A DNA stretch of 64,000 bases from Virgibacillus subterraneus (GCF_900110695.1 NZ_FOEH01000004.1:248001-312000); one strand, 5' to 3'. Shown: positions 54,214-63,927, counted from the first letter of the stretch. Translations and numbers: made by a program. Notes: generated by a model not told the origin, from the sequence alone.

Positions 54214-54287
54214 ATGAATAAGAGGGTTGGATCGGTAGAACGTTTTTTGGTGCTTTTCTTAAATAATCGAAAGGAGATGTAGACCTC

Positions 54288-54594
54288 ATGTTAAAACGCC
54301 TAAAAGAAAAGCTTAAAAAGCGCTGGAAGGATTTTTTAGGCAGAGGACGTGTACCTACTACTTGTAAAAAGGACTACCACCAGAGTTAACCATCATGTAT
54401 TGGAGAATATTACCAAATCAAATTTACAGCGAATTATACCATTGCATATTATTAAAGCGATTGGTTAGAACACACATGTGAATTGTTATGAAACAGCTGT
54501 TCGCCTAAATGCCATCAGCTTATTAAGTAATGCTCAGTATTATCAAATGGATAGGAATTTATTATTACGGAATGCAAATTTTAAAATAGAATAA
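54288..54594 (+). pseudogene. Degraded small gene with frameshift and in-frame stop
   Basis: A strong ribosome site (AAAGGAGATG) leads to an ATG reading MLKRLKEKLKKRWKDFLGRG and then to a stop at 54387. Removing one A from the A5 run at 54366-54370 restores a frame that continues TRVNHHVLENITKSNLQRII, meets one TAG at 54466, then runs on to TAA at 54592 through VRLNAISLLSNAQYYQMDRN. Two lesions suggest a decayed gene for a basic protein of about 100 residues. I do not recognise the family. A sequencing error in the A run is possible but would not explain the TAG. Confidence 0.5.
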
Positions 54595-54616
54595 AAAAGA
54601 AGTTAGGAGAGATGAA

Positions 54617-54832
54617 ATGATTTTTAAAGTTTTTTATCAAGAATTACCAGGAGAAGTCCCTGTACGCGAACGGACACAAAGCCTATATGTTGAGGCAGAT
54701 TCAGAAAAAGAGGTACGAAACAAATTATACGATCGCAAGTATAATATAAATATTGAATTTATCCATCCATTGGACGAAGCACATTTAAATTATGAAAAAC
54801 AATCCGAACATTTTAACCTGGAGACTGTCTAA
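54617..54832 (+). CDS. rpoY: RNA polymerase epsilon subunit
   Basis: A 71-residue protein of the RpoY/YkzG family, the small Firmicute RNA polymerase subunit that binds near the beta' secondary channel region and resembles phage Gp2. Features are [27 protein letters not shown] and the C-terminal [27 protein letters not shown]. The ATG at 54617 follows TTAGGAGAGATGAA. It lies three bases before rnjA, the conserved rpoY-rnjA pair, so transcription and RNA decay genes are coupled. Confidence 0.95.
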   Translation: MIFKVFYQELPGEVPVRERTQSLYVEADSEKEVRNKLYDRKYNINIEFIHPLDEAHLNYEKQSEHFNLETV

Positions 54833-54835
54833 CCA

Positions 54836-56503
54836 ATGAAATTCGTAAAGAATGACCAAACAGCGGTTTTTGCATTAGGTGGACTAGGTGAAATTGGGAA
54901 AAACACTTATGGTGTTCAATTTCAAGATGAAATAATTTTAATCGATGCCGGAATTAAGTTTCCTGAAGATGAATTACTTGGTATTGATTATGTTATTCCA
55001 GATTACACCTACCTGATTCAAAACCAAGATAAAATTAAAGGATTATTCGTAACACACGGGCATGAGGACCATATCGGTGGAATTCCGTACCTCTTGCGTG
55101 AAATAAATGTGCCAATTTATGCTGGAAAACTTGCGATCGGATTAATCAGAAACAAATTAGATGAACATGGCTTATTACGAAATGCCAAATTGCATACAAT
55201 TCAAGAAGAAGATGTTATAAAATTCCGTAAAACATCCATTTCCTTTTTCCATACTACCCATAGCATTCCTGATTCATATGGTGTTGTAGTAAAAACTCCA
55301 CCTGGGAATGTAGTTCATACAGGTGACTTTAAATTTGATTTCACACCGGTTGGCGAGCCTGCTAATATAGCAAAAATGGCTGAGATAGGTAAAGAAGGCG
55401 TACTTTGCTTACTTTCAGACAGTACAAACAGTGAAATACCAGGATTTACAATGTCCGAAAGTGTTGTTGCTGATAATATTAATGATATTTTTGCTAGAGC
55501 TGATGGACGACTAATCTTTGCAACATTTGCATCAAATATCTATCGCCTGCAACAGGTGGTTGAAGCAGCTGTTAAACACAACCGTAAAGTAGCCGTCTTT
55601 GGACGGAGCATGGAAACTTCTATTCGAATCGGACAGGAACTGGGCTATATCCAAGCTCCAAAAGACACATTTATTGAAGCTAATCAGATTAACCGTCTTC
55701 CGGCAAATGAAGTTACCATTCTTTGTACAGGCTCACAAGGGGAACCAATGGCAGCATTATCTCGAATAGCTAACGGTACACACCGCCAAATACAAATTAT
55801 TCCTGGTGATACAGTTATCTTTTCATCATCCCCTATCCCTGGAAATACTGTGAGTGTAAGCCGTACAATTAATAAACTTTACCGTGCTGGAGCCGAAGTG
55901 ATTCATGGCCGGCTAAGTAATATTCATACATCCGGACATGGCAGCCAGGAAGAACAGAAATTAATGCTAAGACTTATCCAGCCAAAATACTTCATGCCGA
56001 TTCATGGTGAATACAGAATGTTAAAAGAACACACTAAGCTTGCCGAAGCATGTGGAGTAGAGCCAGCAAATTCATTTATTATGGATACTGGTGATGTACT
56101 TGCCTTAGGCAAAGATAATGCAATGGTAGCAGGAAAAATACCATCAGGTTCTATTTATGTGGATGGGAGCGGCATCGGTGATATTGGAAATATTGTATTG
56201 CGTGACCGCCGTATTCTATCGGAAGAAGGACTTGTCATGGTGGTTGTAAGTATTAATATGAAAGAATTTAAAATTGCATCAGGACCTGACATTATCTCAC
56301 GTGGATTTGTCTATATGAGAGAATCTGAAGACCTAATAAATGAAGCGCAGAAGCTTGTATCAAATCATTTAGACAAGGTAATGGAACGCAGGACAACACA
56401 ATGGTCGGAAATCAAGAATGAAATAACAGATACTATCGCACCATTCCTCTATGAAAAAACGAAACGCAGACCTATGGTATTACCGATTATCATGGAAATC
56501 TGA
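54836..56503 (+). CDS. rnjA: Ribonuclease J1
   Basis: A 555-residue metallo-beta-lactamase/beta-CASP RNase with 5'-exonuclease and endonuclease activity; it drives mRNA turnover and 16S rRNA maturation in bacilli. The zinc motif HGHEDHIGG is at 74-82, with later ligands in HTGDFKFD near 162-169. The beta-CASP motifs [13 protein letters not shown] and [16 protein letters not shown] (His near 365-368) and the C-terminal IHGEYRML loop are intact. Length equals that of B. subtilis RNase J1. It follows rpoY by three bases and ends at a long terminator. Confidence 0.97.
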   Translation: MKFVKNDQTAVFALGGLGEIGKNTYGVQFQDEIILIDAGIKFPEDELLGIDYVIPDYTYLIQNQDKIKGLFVTHGHEDHIGGIPYLLREINVPIYAGKLAIGLIRNKLDEHGLLRNAKLHTIQEEDVIKFRKTSISFFHTTHSIPDSYGVVVKTPPGNVVHTGDFKFDFTPVGEPANIAKMAEIGKEGVLCLLSDSTNSEIPGFTMSESVVADNINDIFARADGRLIFATFASNIYRLQQVVEAAVKHNRKVAVFGRSMETSIRIGQELGYIQAPKDTFIEANQINRLPANEVTILCTGSQGEPMAALSRIANGTHRQIQIIPGDTVIFSSSPIPGNTVSVSRTINKLYRAGAEVIHGRLSNIHTSGHGSQEEQKLMLRLIQPKYFMPIHGEYRMLKEHTKLAEACGVEPANSFIMDTGDVLALGKDNAMVAGKIPSGSIYVDGSGIGDIGNIVLRDRRILSEEGLVMVVVSINMKEFKIASGPDIISRGFVYMRESEDLINEAQKLVSNHLDKVMERRTTQWSEIKNEITDTIAPFLYEKTKRRPMVLPIIMEI

Positions 56504-56513
56504 TCAAATAATT

Positions 56514-56586
56514 GGGATGACATTTTTTATGAAGCCTAACACATCTTATAGTTGTGGATGGCTAACGAATAATGTCATCCCTTTTT
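56514..56586 (+). terminator. Terminator of rnjA
   Basis: GGGATGACATT pairs with AATGTCATCCC across a 46-base loop, followed by TTTTTAATT. The long loop could hold extra structure. Confidence 0.72.
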
Positions 56587-56592
56587 AATTGT

Positions 56593-56960
56593 GTAGGAAA
56601 CTATACAATTAAAGGGATGTAGATAACTGGACTCCCGAATCAGCCGCGTACAGGACGTACTAGTGCCGGTGACGCCACAGGACATGGCGTACTCACCGGC
56701 CAGCGCCTAGGGACTTCCTTCCCCGTGTCTACGATAAGAAATAAAGGATGTTCGACTAAAACCACCACATCCTGTGGGCAGCTTACGCTCTTCGTGTATT
56801 CTTTTCGCTTTCCAAGCATAAGATCCATCTTGACTTTCGCCATCATTGGCTATAAGTCAAGTTCATCTAATCTCTGGGAAAAGGAAGATCGACTAAGACC
56901 GACGCTTTGCGCGACAACGTCGACCTACCCGCAGCGCTGAACAGGCGCTTGCGCTTTTCT
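56593..56960 (-). repeat. R2 GC-rich intergenic repeat, longest copy
   Basis: About 370 bases, strikingly GC-rich for this genome. On the minus strand it begins GCGCAAGCGCCTGTTCAGCG, passes through GTAGGTCGACGTTG, the core TTATAGCCAA / TGGCGAAAG, then CCCACAGGATGTGG, CACGGGGAAGGAAGTCC, GGCCGGTGAGTACGCC, GGCGTCACCGGC and CACTAGTACGTCCTGTACGC, and ends GTTTCCTACAC. Many short inverted repeats suggest a folded RNA or DNA element. No protein is encoded. The copy at 10899-11094 shares its first half and last few bases. Confidence 0.85.
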
Positions 56961-56998
56961 TCAATCCTTCTTCACTAATACAATCGAATCTGCAATAA

Positions 56999-57037
56999 AA
57001 AAAGTGGCATTAAAATTAAATTTTAATGCCACTTTTT
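56999..57037. terminator. Palindromic terminator for ktrC (works both ways)
   Basis: AAAAGTGGCATTAAAA pairs with TTTTAATGCCACTTTT, with T tracts on both strands. Confidence 0.85.
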
Positions 57038-57107
57038 TTTGTTGAGAAACGATAATAGTAAGAAGAGAGCTCTTTAACAATTATCAACCTATACCCATAG
57101 ATAAAGC

Positions 57108-57770
57108 TTAGTCAATAATAAGGTGCTTCTCAAATCTGGATATGTCTTTATCTGCTCCAATAACAATAAGGATATCTTCTTCCTCTAGAGTTTCATCTGC
57201 GGTTGGTGAAACATTAATATCTTTTCCATGCTTAATTGCAACAACGTTACACCCATAATTTGCTCGAATATCAAGGTCAACTAATGTTTTACCGCGCATC
57301 TTTTCACCAGCTTTCACCTCAACAATACTATGGTCATCGGATAGCTCCAGATAATCAAGTATGTTGTTCGAGATTATGTTATGTGCAATTCTCTTCCCCA
57401 TATCTCGTTCCGGGTGAACAACCTGATCAGCACCAATTTTATTTAATATTTTCTCATGGTAATCATTCTGAGCCTTTACTGTTATTTTCTTAATGCCAAG
57501 GTCTGTTAAAACAACAGTTGTGAGGATACTTGCCTGAATATTATCACCTATTGCAACAATAACATGATCCAAATTTTTGATTCCTAGCTCTTTTAAAGTA
57601 ACCTCATCTGTAGAATCTGCTATAACTGCATGTGATGCAATGTTTTTAAATTCATTTACCTTATCTTCATCAATGTCAACTGCGAGCACTTGCATACCTT
57701 CCATACTTAATTCACGGCAAATACTCCCGCCAAATCGACCTAAACCAATAACTGCGAATTCTCGTTTCAT
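57108..57770 (-). CDS. ktrC: KtrC, cytoplasmic gating subunit of a K+ uptake system
   Basis: A 220-residue RCK protein. KtrC rings bind ATP/ADP, NAD(H) or c-di-AMP and gate the membrane partner KtrD. The N-terminal Rossmann loop is VIGLGRFGGSICREL (7-21), with the adenine-binding VDIDEDKVNEF near 32-42, and a C-terminal RCK_C domain (about 135-218: HSIVEVKAGEKMRGKTLVDLDIRANYGCNVVAI). The ATG at 57770 follows GGAGG. The membrane subunit is not next to it, as in B. subtilis, where ktrC (ykqB) and ktrD are separate. c-di-AMP binding is family knowledge, not seen here. Confidence 0.94.
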   Translation of the reverse strand: MKREFAVIGLGRFGGSICRELSMEGMQVLAVDIDEDKVNEFKNIASHAVIADSTDEVTLKELGIKNLDHVIVAIGDNIQASILTTVVLTDLGIKKITVKAQNDYHEKILNKIGADQVVHPERDMGKRIAHNIISNNILDYLELSDDHSIVEVKAGEKMRGKTLVDLDIRANYGCNVVAIKHGKDINVSPTADETLEEEDILIVIGADKDISRFEKHLIID

Positions 57771-58079
57771 AATATTTCCTCCATCACTCAACGTACTTTT
57801 AATTAGTCTACCACACTACTATTACAAGTGAAATTGATTTAAGATAATTTTAACCTTTATTATTAGTATTAAAAAATGTCAATTAACTGTCATAAGCAAA
57901 GGGCTTTTACCATAACAAAATGTTTTATACTATCTACATAGGGAAAACTATATCCGTTAACCTAAACGGCTTATCTCCCTTTGCTTAATCAAATCTTAAA
58001 TGAATAGATTGTCAACGACACATGCTCAGTATTGAATATGTGTATAATAAATACTTTACTATTAGGGGAGGCTTACACA
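57771..58079. other. 309-base divergent region between ktrC and cydA
   Basis: AT-rich. TATACT near 57931 may be a cydA -10 but has no good -35. A short CCGTT/AACGG hairpin lies near 57955. I saw no clear Rex, CcpA or ResD site, though these control cyd genes in B. subtilis. Confidence 0.4.
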
Positions 58080-59426
58080 ATGGATCTTGATACAGTCTTA
58101 ATGAGTAGATTGATTACCGCAATGACATTAGGATTTCATATAATATTTGCAACACTTGGCGTTGGAGTTCCCTTGATGATTTCGATAGCAGAGTTTGTCG
58201 GAGTTAAAAAGAATGATCCGCATTACAAGATGATGGCCAGACGATGGGCAAGAGGATTTGTCATTACAGTTGCGGTAGGTGTTGTAACCGGAACAGCAAT
58301 AGGGTTACAATTATCATTAGTTTGGCCTAACTTTATGCAGGTTGCAGGAAATGTCATAAGCCTGCCGCTCTTTATGGAAGTCTTTGCATTTTTCTTTGAA
58401 GCTATATTCTTAGGTATCTATTTATACACTTGGGATAGGTTTAAAAAACCATTTACACATTGGTTTTTATCCATACCAATAGTAATCGGTGGAGGGCTAT
58501 CGGCCGTTTTTATAACAACCGTAAATGCATTTATGAATACACCGGAAGGGTTTGCAATGGAAGATGGCTCATTCTTGGCTGTTAATCCACTTGCTGCTAT
58601 GCTAAATCCAGCTACTCCATCAAAGGTGTTCCATGTGTTAAGTTCTGCATACTTAGCATGTGCTGCACTTCTTGCTGCTATAGCTGCTTTTACAATTCTA
58701 AAGAAAAAAGCATCAGCCTATCATCAAAAGGCGCTAAAGCTAACTGTAACGATTATGTTTATATTCGCGGCGGCAAATTTGCTGACTGGAGATACATCAG
58801 CTAAGTTTCTTGCTGAACACCAACCTGAAAAATTGGCTGCTGCAGAGTGGCATTTTGAAACTGAACAAGGTGCGGACCTAGTAGTGTTTGGCTGGCTGAA
58901 TGAAACGCATGAGATAATAGGTGAAATTCGAATACCTAAATTTTTGAGTTTTCTTGCACATGGTGACTTCAATGCTGAAGTAACAGGGCTGGAAGAAACG
59001 CCTGAGAAAGAGAGACCACCCCTTTGGATACATTATATGTTTGACTTAATGGTGACTATTGGAATGGCTCTCTTAGGAGTATCTTTTCTCTATCTTGTGT
59101 TTAGTATGATAAGAAAATGGAATGAACTTAACAAGTGGTTTTTATGGTCTCTCCTATTTAGTGGGCCACTTGCCTTCCTCGCAATAGAGTTTGGCTGGAT
59201 TTACGCTGAAGAAGGACGCCAACCATGGATTATACGAGGCTATATGACGGTTGACGAAGCAGCTACTTCCTCCCCTTATATAGGTCTGATGTTCTTTTTG
59301 TTCTTAGGTTTATATATCGTATTAGGTACTTTGTGTATTGTCACATTACGTAAACTCTTCCGTAACAATCCGGTCGAAGAAGAACTCGAAAAACAGTATC
59401 CATCCATAGAAAAGGGTGATGAATAA
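58080..59426 (+). CDS. cydA: Cytochrome bd-type quinol oxidase subunit I
   Basis: A 448-residue subunit with about nine spans that binds hemes b558, b595 and d and oxidises quinol to reduce oxygen without proton pumping. The N-terminus MDLDTVLMSRLITAMTLGFHIIFATLGVGVPLM has the conserved heme-ligand His near residue 20. LQLSLVWPNFMQVAGNVISLPLFMEVFAFFFEAIFLGIYLYTW near 79-121 and VFITTVNAFMNTPEGF near 145-160 are family core. The quinol loop is short, and the start is more like the B. subtilis YthA/CioA branch than CydA. The ATG at 58080 follows GGGGAGG; 16 earlier codons are rejected. First of four cyd genes. Confidence 0.95.
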   Translation: MDLDTVLMSRLITAMTLGFHIIFATLGVGVPLMISIAEFVGVKKNDPHYKMMARRWARGFVITVAVGVVTGTAIGLQLSLVWPNFMQVAGNVISLPLFMEVFAFFFEAIFLGIYLYTWDRFKKPFTHWFLSIPIVIGGGLSAVFITTVNAFMNTPEGFAMEDGSFLAVNPLAAMLNPATPSKVFHVLSSAYLACAALLAAIAAFTILKKKASAYHQKALKLTVTIMFIFAAANLLTGDTSAKFLAEHQPEKLAAAEWHFETEQGADLVVFGWLNETHEIIGEIRIPKFLSFLAHGDFNAEVTGLEETPEKERPPLWIHYMFDLMVTIGMALLGVSFLYLVFSMIRKWNELNKWFLWSLLFSGPLAFLAIEFGWIYAEEGRQPWIIRGYMTVDEAATSSPYIGLMFFLFLGLYIVLGTLCIVTLRKLFRNNPVEEELEKQYPSIEKGDE

Positions 59427-60439
59427 TGAGTTATGAATTAATAGGAATTACGGTATTATGGCTGTTCCTATATGGCTATTTAATAGTAGCTTCGATTGAC
59501 TTTGGTGCTGGTTTTTTTGCATATTATGCCAAAATCTCGAAAAAAGACCATATTATGAATCAATTAATCTCAAGGTATTTATCTCCTGTATGGGAAGTAA
59601 CTAATGTATTCTTTGTCTTTTTCTTTGTTGGTATTGTTGGATTCTTCCCGGAAACGGCTTATTATTATGGAACAGCCTTACTAGTTCCTGGTAGTATTGC
59701 AATCATACTACTTGCGATACGAGGTTCGTTCTATGCATTTGAAAACTATGGTTCGAAACAGAGCAATATTTATATGTTCTTATATGGTGCAACCGGATTA
59801 TTAATCCCAGCATCCTTATCTACTGCATTAACACTGTCAGAAGGTGGCTTTATTGTTGAGAAAAATGGAGAAGTGTCACTGAAGTATTTAGAATTGTTTA
59901 CAAGTCCATATTCATGGAGTGTCGTATTTCTAGCAATTGTGTCAGTGCTTTTTATCAGTGCTGCATTCTTGACATTTTATGCTGCTCGCGCACGTGACTA
60001 CCCTGCATTAAAGCTAGTACGAATTTATGCATTATTCTGGAGTGTACCAACGATAATAGCCAGTCTAACAACCTTTATTGCATTAAGTCAGCATAATGAG
60101 AGACATTATGAAAAAATGCTTGACCTATGGTGGATGTTTGGCTTGTCAGTCGGTTTTTTCATGTTGGCAATAGGCTTAATTTATCAGGGTAAGCGTTATG
60201 GCATTGCATTTATTAGTGTAATGTTACAGTATTTCTTTGCCTTTTTCGGCTATGGAATAGCTCATTTACCTTATATTCTTAACCCTTACATTACTATAGT
60301 AGAAGGAGCTACCCACGAATCGATGGGGATTGCCCTAATAGTAGCATTCATAGCCGGCCTATGTTTATTAATACCTTCACTCGTTTTACTATTGAGACTG
60401 TTTTTATTTAATGCTGAATATGTTAAAGGCAAAAAATAA
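59426..60439 (+). CDS. cydB: Cytochrome bd-type quinol oxidase subunit II
   Basis: A 337-residue membrane subunit with about eight to nine spans, partner of CydA. Typical sequence: LYGYLIVASIDFGAGFFAYYA near 15-35 (the DFG motif), RYLSPVWEVTNVFFVFFFVGIVGFFP near 50-75 and RGSFYAFENYG near 99-109. It begins inside the cydA stop codon (TAATG overlap), so translation is coupled. Its size and motifs fit the same YthB/CioB-like branch as its partner. No cofactor is expected in this subunit. Confidence 0.94.
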   Translation: MSYELIGITVLWLFLYGYLIVASIDFGAGFFAYYAKISKKDHIMNQLISRYLSPVWEVTNVFFVFFFVGIVGFFPETAYYYGTALLVPGSIAIILLAIRGSFYAFENYGSKQSNIYMFLYGATGLLIPASLSTALTLSEGGFIVEKNGEVSLKYLELFTSPYSWSVVFLAIVSVLFISAAFLTFYAARARDYPALKLVRIYALFWSVPTIIASLTTFIALSQHNERHYEKMLDLWWMFGLSVGFFMLAIGLIYQGKRYGIAFISVMLQYFFAFFGYGIAHLPYILNPYITIVEGATHESMGIALIVAFIAGLCLLIPSLVLLLRLFLFNAEYVKGKK

Positions 60440-60478
60440 CCTGCTAGAATAATTTTAAGTTAGGAGATTTCAGCCAAT

Positions 60479-62212
60479 ATGAGTACTTTAAAAGATATTG
60501 CCTTCACACAGAAAAAAAGCATATCACTTCTGTTTGCCTCATCCATTATCACAGGTGCGATGATTATTTTACAGGCGTATTTTTTTGTTGCAGTTATCGA
60601 CGGTGTTTTCCTGCAAGGAATGTCGTTTTCTGGAGTCCTTCCTATGCTGGGAGGACTACTCCTAGCTCTTTTGGCTAGAACAATATTGACTTATATAAGC
60701 GGTCGTGAGGGAGTACAAATGGCCGCCAAAGCCAAGACGGATTTTCGAAAGAAGCTTTTAAGTAAATTTTCAGGAAATCCTGTACAGAATTCGTTACAGG
60801 GACAATCAGGGCAAAAGGTAAGTGTCATGATGGATGCTGTTGATGAAATAGAAAGCTATTTCAGTCAATACCTTCCTCAGGTTATTCAAACAGCTTTCAT
60901 ACCTCTCTTAATTCTTGTGGTAGCCTTCACACAGCATGTAAACACCGGGATCATATTGATAATCACTGCCCCATTTATACCTCTCTTTATGATTATTATT
61001 GGAATGCAAACAAAAAAGAAATCTGAAGAGCAGTTAGATAAGCTCGCATCCTTTTCCGGAAAATTCCTGGATACGTTACAGGGGCTTACCACTCTGAAAT
61101 TATTCAGCCGGGCAAAACAACAAAAGGAAGCTATCAAGAAAAGCAGTCTAGGGTTCAGGGACGCTACAATGGAAATATTGAAAGTTGCCTTCACCTCTTC
61201 CTTTATGTTAGAGCTAATTTCCATGCTGAGTATTGGAATTGTAGCGCTGGAACTAGCGATTCAGCTGATAATTTATAAAAGTATATCATTCTTTACTGCG
61301 TTTTTTATTCTAGTATTGGTTCCAGAGTTCTATACGTCACTTAAGGAGTTAGGCAGTAGCTTTCATAATAGCCGTAGCAGTATGGGGGCAGCAAATAAAG
61401 TAGCAGAGGAATTGGAGGAAACAGAACAGATTATTCCATGGGGAAATAAGACTTTATCAGAGAATTCTCCCCCAGCCATTTCGCTTCGGGGAGTGGCTTA
61501 CAGTTATGGAGAGGATCAGTTTTCTTTAATTAATATAGATACAATAATTCCACCTTATAATCAAATAGCAATTGTTGGTCAAACTGGTTCTGGAAAATCA
61601 ACCCTTTTACATTTAATTGCAGGTCTAATTACTCCTTCAGAAGGAAAAGTAATTATAAATAATAATAGCTTGATGACTGATTATCAAGAACAAGACTGGT
61701 TTAATCATTTAAGTTATATTTCCCAGCACCCTTATATTTTCTCAGGCTCTATTGCAGAAAATATTGCAATTGGCGGAAAAACGGATGCATCACGTACAAG
61801 CATCGAGAAAGCTGCTGAAAAAGCAGGAATTGCAGAAATGATACATTCACTTGAAAATGGTTATGATACACAAGTCGGTGAAGCAGGTAGAGGTCTTTCA
61901 GGTGGAGAAAAACAAAGGGTCGCCATCGCACGTGCATTTTTGAAAAAACCATCAATTATCCTATTCGACGAGCCAACAACAGGGTTAGACCTTTACACAG
62001 AAAAGATTTTGCAGGATTCTATAAATGAGTTGTCGCAAAACTCAACTGTTGTCACTGTTGCACACCGCCTTCATACCATCAAGAACGCTGATAAAATTCT
62101 TTTCCTGGAGAATGGAAGGTTAATTTCCGAGGGAACCCATAAAGAGCTTATTAAATCGATAGCGACCTATCGTGATATGGTATCTATCCAGCAGGGAGGG
62201 ACTCCAGAATGA
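60479..62212 (+). CDS. cydD: CydD-type ABC exporter subunit
   Basis: A 577-residue ABC half-transporter: six membrane spans (about 15-305) and an ATPase domain (about 335-570). Walker A is GQTGSGKST near 367-375, the signature LSGGEKQR near 473 and Walker B IILFDEPTTGLD near 493-504. CydDC pairs are needed for bd oxidase assembly; the E. coli pair exports cysteine and glutathione and binds heme. The N-terminal domain matches CydD by the E. coli naming; the same position is called cydC in B. subtilis. The stop overlaps the next gene by four bases (ATGA). AGGAGATT precedes the ATG. Confidence 0.92.
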   Translation: MSTLKDIAFTQKKSISLLFASSIITGAMIILQAYFFVAVIDGVFLQGMSFSGVLPMLGGLLLALLARTILTYISGREGVQMAAKAKTDFRKKLLSKFSGNPVQNSLQGQSGQKVSVMMDAVDEIESYFSQYLPQVIQTAFIPLLILVVAFTQHVNTGIILIITAPFIPLFMIIIGMQTKKKSEEQLDKLASFSGKFLDTLQGLTTLKLFSRAKQQKEAIKKSSLGFRDATMEILKVAFTSSFMLELISMLSIGIVALELAIQLIIYKSISFFTAFFILVLVPEFYTSLKELGSSFHNSRSSMGAANKVAEELEETEQIIPWGNKTLSENSPPAISLRGVAYSYGEDQFSLINIDTIIPPYNQIAIVGQTGSGKSTLLHLIAGLITPSEGKVIINNNSLMTDYQEQDWFNHLSYISQHPYIFSGSIAENIAIGGKTDASRTSIEKAAEKAGIAEMIHSLENGYDTQVGEAGRGLSGGEKQRVAIARAFLKKPSIILFDEPTTGLDLYTEKILQDSINELSQNSTVVTVAHRLHTIKNADKILFLENGRLISEGTHKELIKSIATYRDMVSIQQGGTPE

Positions 62213-63927
62213 GAGATTTAACACTTGTTGTTAAGTTAATGATGATTGAAAAAAAAGACATTCTCTATTCAATTATTTTTGGCTTTATTGCTGGTATTTC
62301 TGCTGTAGGTCTCTTTGCTGCCAGTGGATATTTAATTTCCAAGGCAGCATTGGCACCTCCTTTATATGCCCTAATTATTCTCACATCTACGGTAAAGCTG
62401 CTTGGATTTACGAAAGCAATAAGCCGCTATGCTGAAAGATACTTTTCTCATCGGGCAACATTTACGATTTTAAGTAATCTCCGTGTCTCTTTTTTCGAGA
62501 AACTCGAGCCCCTGGCACCAGGAATATTTCAAAAATATCGCAGCGGAGACCTCCTATCAAGAATTGTTGGAGATGTCGAAAGTCTTCAGAATTTCTTTTT
62601 AAGGGTATTTTACCCGCCGATCGTTTTAATGATCGTCTTTTTATGTACGATTTTATTCACGTCTTTCGTTTCAATTTATATAGCGCTTGTATTACTCATT
62701 GGCCTCCTATTAACAGCTTTTGTCATTCCTGCGTTATTTGCTGTCAGGCAAGCTAAAATAGACAGTCATGTGCGGGAGGGAAGAGGAAATTTAACAACAG
62801 AAGTTACTGAATTTCTTCATGGTTTTCGTGATTTAAAGATATACCAGAAGCTTCATGAGAAAGAAGAGAATCTATTGCAATCGTCTGACGCTTATATTAA
62901 AGAGCAAGAACGCGAAAACATCAACACGCTATATAGTCAATCTATGAACACATTTGTAGCGCTTTTTATATCCTGGCTAGTACTAGCATTAGGAGCCTAT
63001 TTAGTAGTAGACGGTCAATTGGATGGTATCTTCTTGGCAATGCTCATAATGATTTCCCTTACTGTTTTTGAAGATGCTTCTCCAATGGCAGTTTTCCCAA
63101 TCCATATACAAGACAGTAAACAGGCCGCAACACGCTTATTTTCTGTAGTTGACTGGGAAAGTAAAAACAAAGTAAAACAAGATTATAAGGAGCAATTACA
63201 GCAAAGTAACGCTCATTCCATTGAAATGACTAATGTTTCCTTTTCATTTCCGAAAGAAACCAGACCAACCTTGGAGGAAATTTATTTAAAGCTACCAGCA
63301 TGTTCGAAGACAGCTATTGTCGGGCCAAGCGGTTCTGGTAAATCAACATTGCTACAGCTGCTGTTAAAAATCAGCCCAGCAAATCAAGGCAATATTTATT
63401 TAGATGATGTAGCAATAAATCAAATAAACCAAGAAGAAATTTGGAAAAATGCTAAAGTTGTTCTACAGGAAAACCATTTTTTCTTTGGTACAATACGTTC
63501 TAACCTTGAGCTTGCCAAAGATGGATTAACTGACGCAGAAATGGAAGCTACCTTAGCAACAGTAATGCTTGATCACTTCTCCTTAGAAGACAAGGTAAAT
63601 GAAAAAGGTGAAAATCTTTCTGGCGGGGAAAAGCAGAGACTTGCGATCGCCCGGGCAATGCTGAAAGATGGACATCTTTGGTTACTGGATGAACCCACTT
63701 CGTCTGTAGACGCAATTACAGAACAATCCATTTATAAAAATCTTTTCGAACAAGCTAAAAATGACACGCTTGTTCTTATCAGTCATCGCTTAACAAACTT
63801 GGAAAATATGGATCAAATTATTGTAATGGAACACGGGACTATAATAGAATCCGGCACATTTAATGAATTAATGCAGCAAAAAGGCTACCTTTATAAAATG
63901 AAACAGATCGAGAAAGAATTACTTTAA
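62209..63927 (+). CDS. cydC: CydC-type ABC exporter subunit
   Basis: A 572-residue partner half-transporter. The N-terminal GISAVGLFAASGYLISKAALAPPLY ... AISRYAERYFSHRATFTILSNLRVSFFEKLEPLAPGIFQKYRSGDLLSRIVGDVESL is the CydC signature (E. coli naming; cydD in B. subtilis). Walker A is GPSGSGKST near 371-379, the signature LSGGEKQR near 470 and Walker B LWLLDEPTSSVD near 489-500, so both ATP sites look intact. Start codon overlaps the cydD stop. It completes cydABDC; the window ends 73 bases later, with a small GCAGTT/AACTGC hairpin but no T tract. Confidence 0.92.
   Translation: MRDLTLVVKLMMIEKKDILYSIIFGFIAGISAVGLFAASGYLISKAALAPPLYALIILTSTVKLLGFTKAISRYAERYFSHRATFTILSNLRVSFFEKLEPLAPGIFQKYRSGDLLSRIVGDVESLQNFFLRVFYPPIVLMIVFLCTILFTSFVSIYIALVLLIGLLLTAFVIPALFAVRQAKIDSHVREGRGNLTTEVTEFLHGFRDLKIYQKLHEKEENLLQSSDAYIKEQERENINTLYSQSMNTFVALFISWLVLALGAYLVVDGQLDGIFLAMLIMISLTVFEDASPMAVFPIHIQDSKQAATRLFSVVDWESKNKVKQDYKEQLQQSNAHSIEMTNVSFSFPKETRPTLEEIYLKLPACSKTAIVGPSGSGKSTLLQLLLKISPANQGNIYLDDVAINQINQEEIWKNAKVVLQENHFFFGTIRSNLELAKDGLTDAEMEATLATVMLDHFSLEDKVNEKGENLSGGEKQRLAIARAMLKDGHLWLLDEPTSSVDAITEQSIYKNLFEQAKNDTLVLISHRLTNLENMDQIIVMEHGTIIESGTFNELMQQKGYLYKMKQIEKELL

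Larger units (their letters stand above)
54033..54616. other. 584-base region: weak def terminator, promoter, broken ORF
   Basis: It holds a short hairpin GGGGAC/GTCCC at 54045-54063 (weak def terminator), a promoter-like pair at 54186-54213 and the broken frame 54288-54594. From 54070 to 54180 I see only AT-rich sequence. Confidence 0.5.
56504..57107. other. 604-base region between rnjA and ktrC: terminator plus full R2
   Basis: Holds the rnjA terminator, a complete-looking R2 element in reverse orientation, and a shared palindromic terminator for ktrC. Short open frames in the R2 part appear in several frames and lack ribosome sites. Confidence 0.75.

Noticed and set aside
56640-56940. Frames on both strands in the long R2 copy as possible proteins
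   Set aside because: They lack ribosome sites; the deletion in the other copy removes most of them. Non-coding repeat is the better reading.
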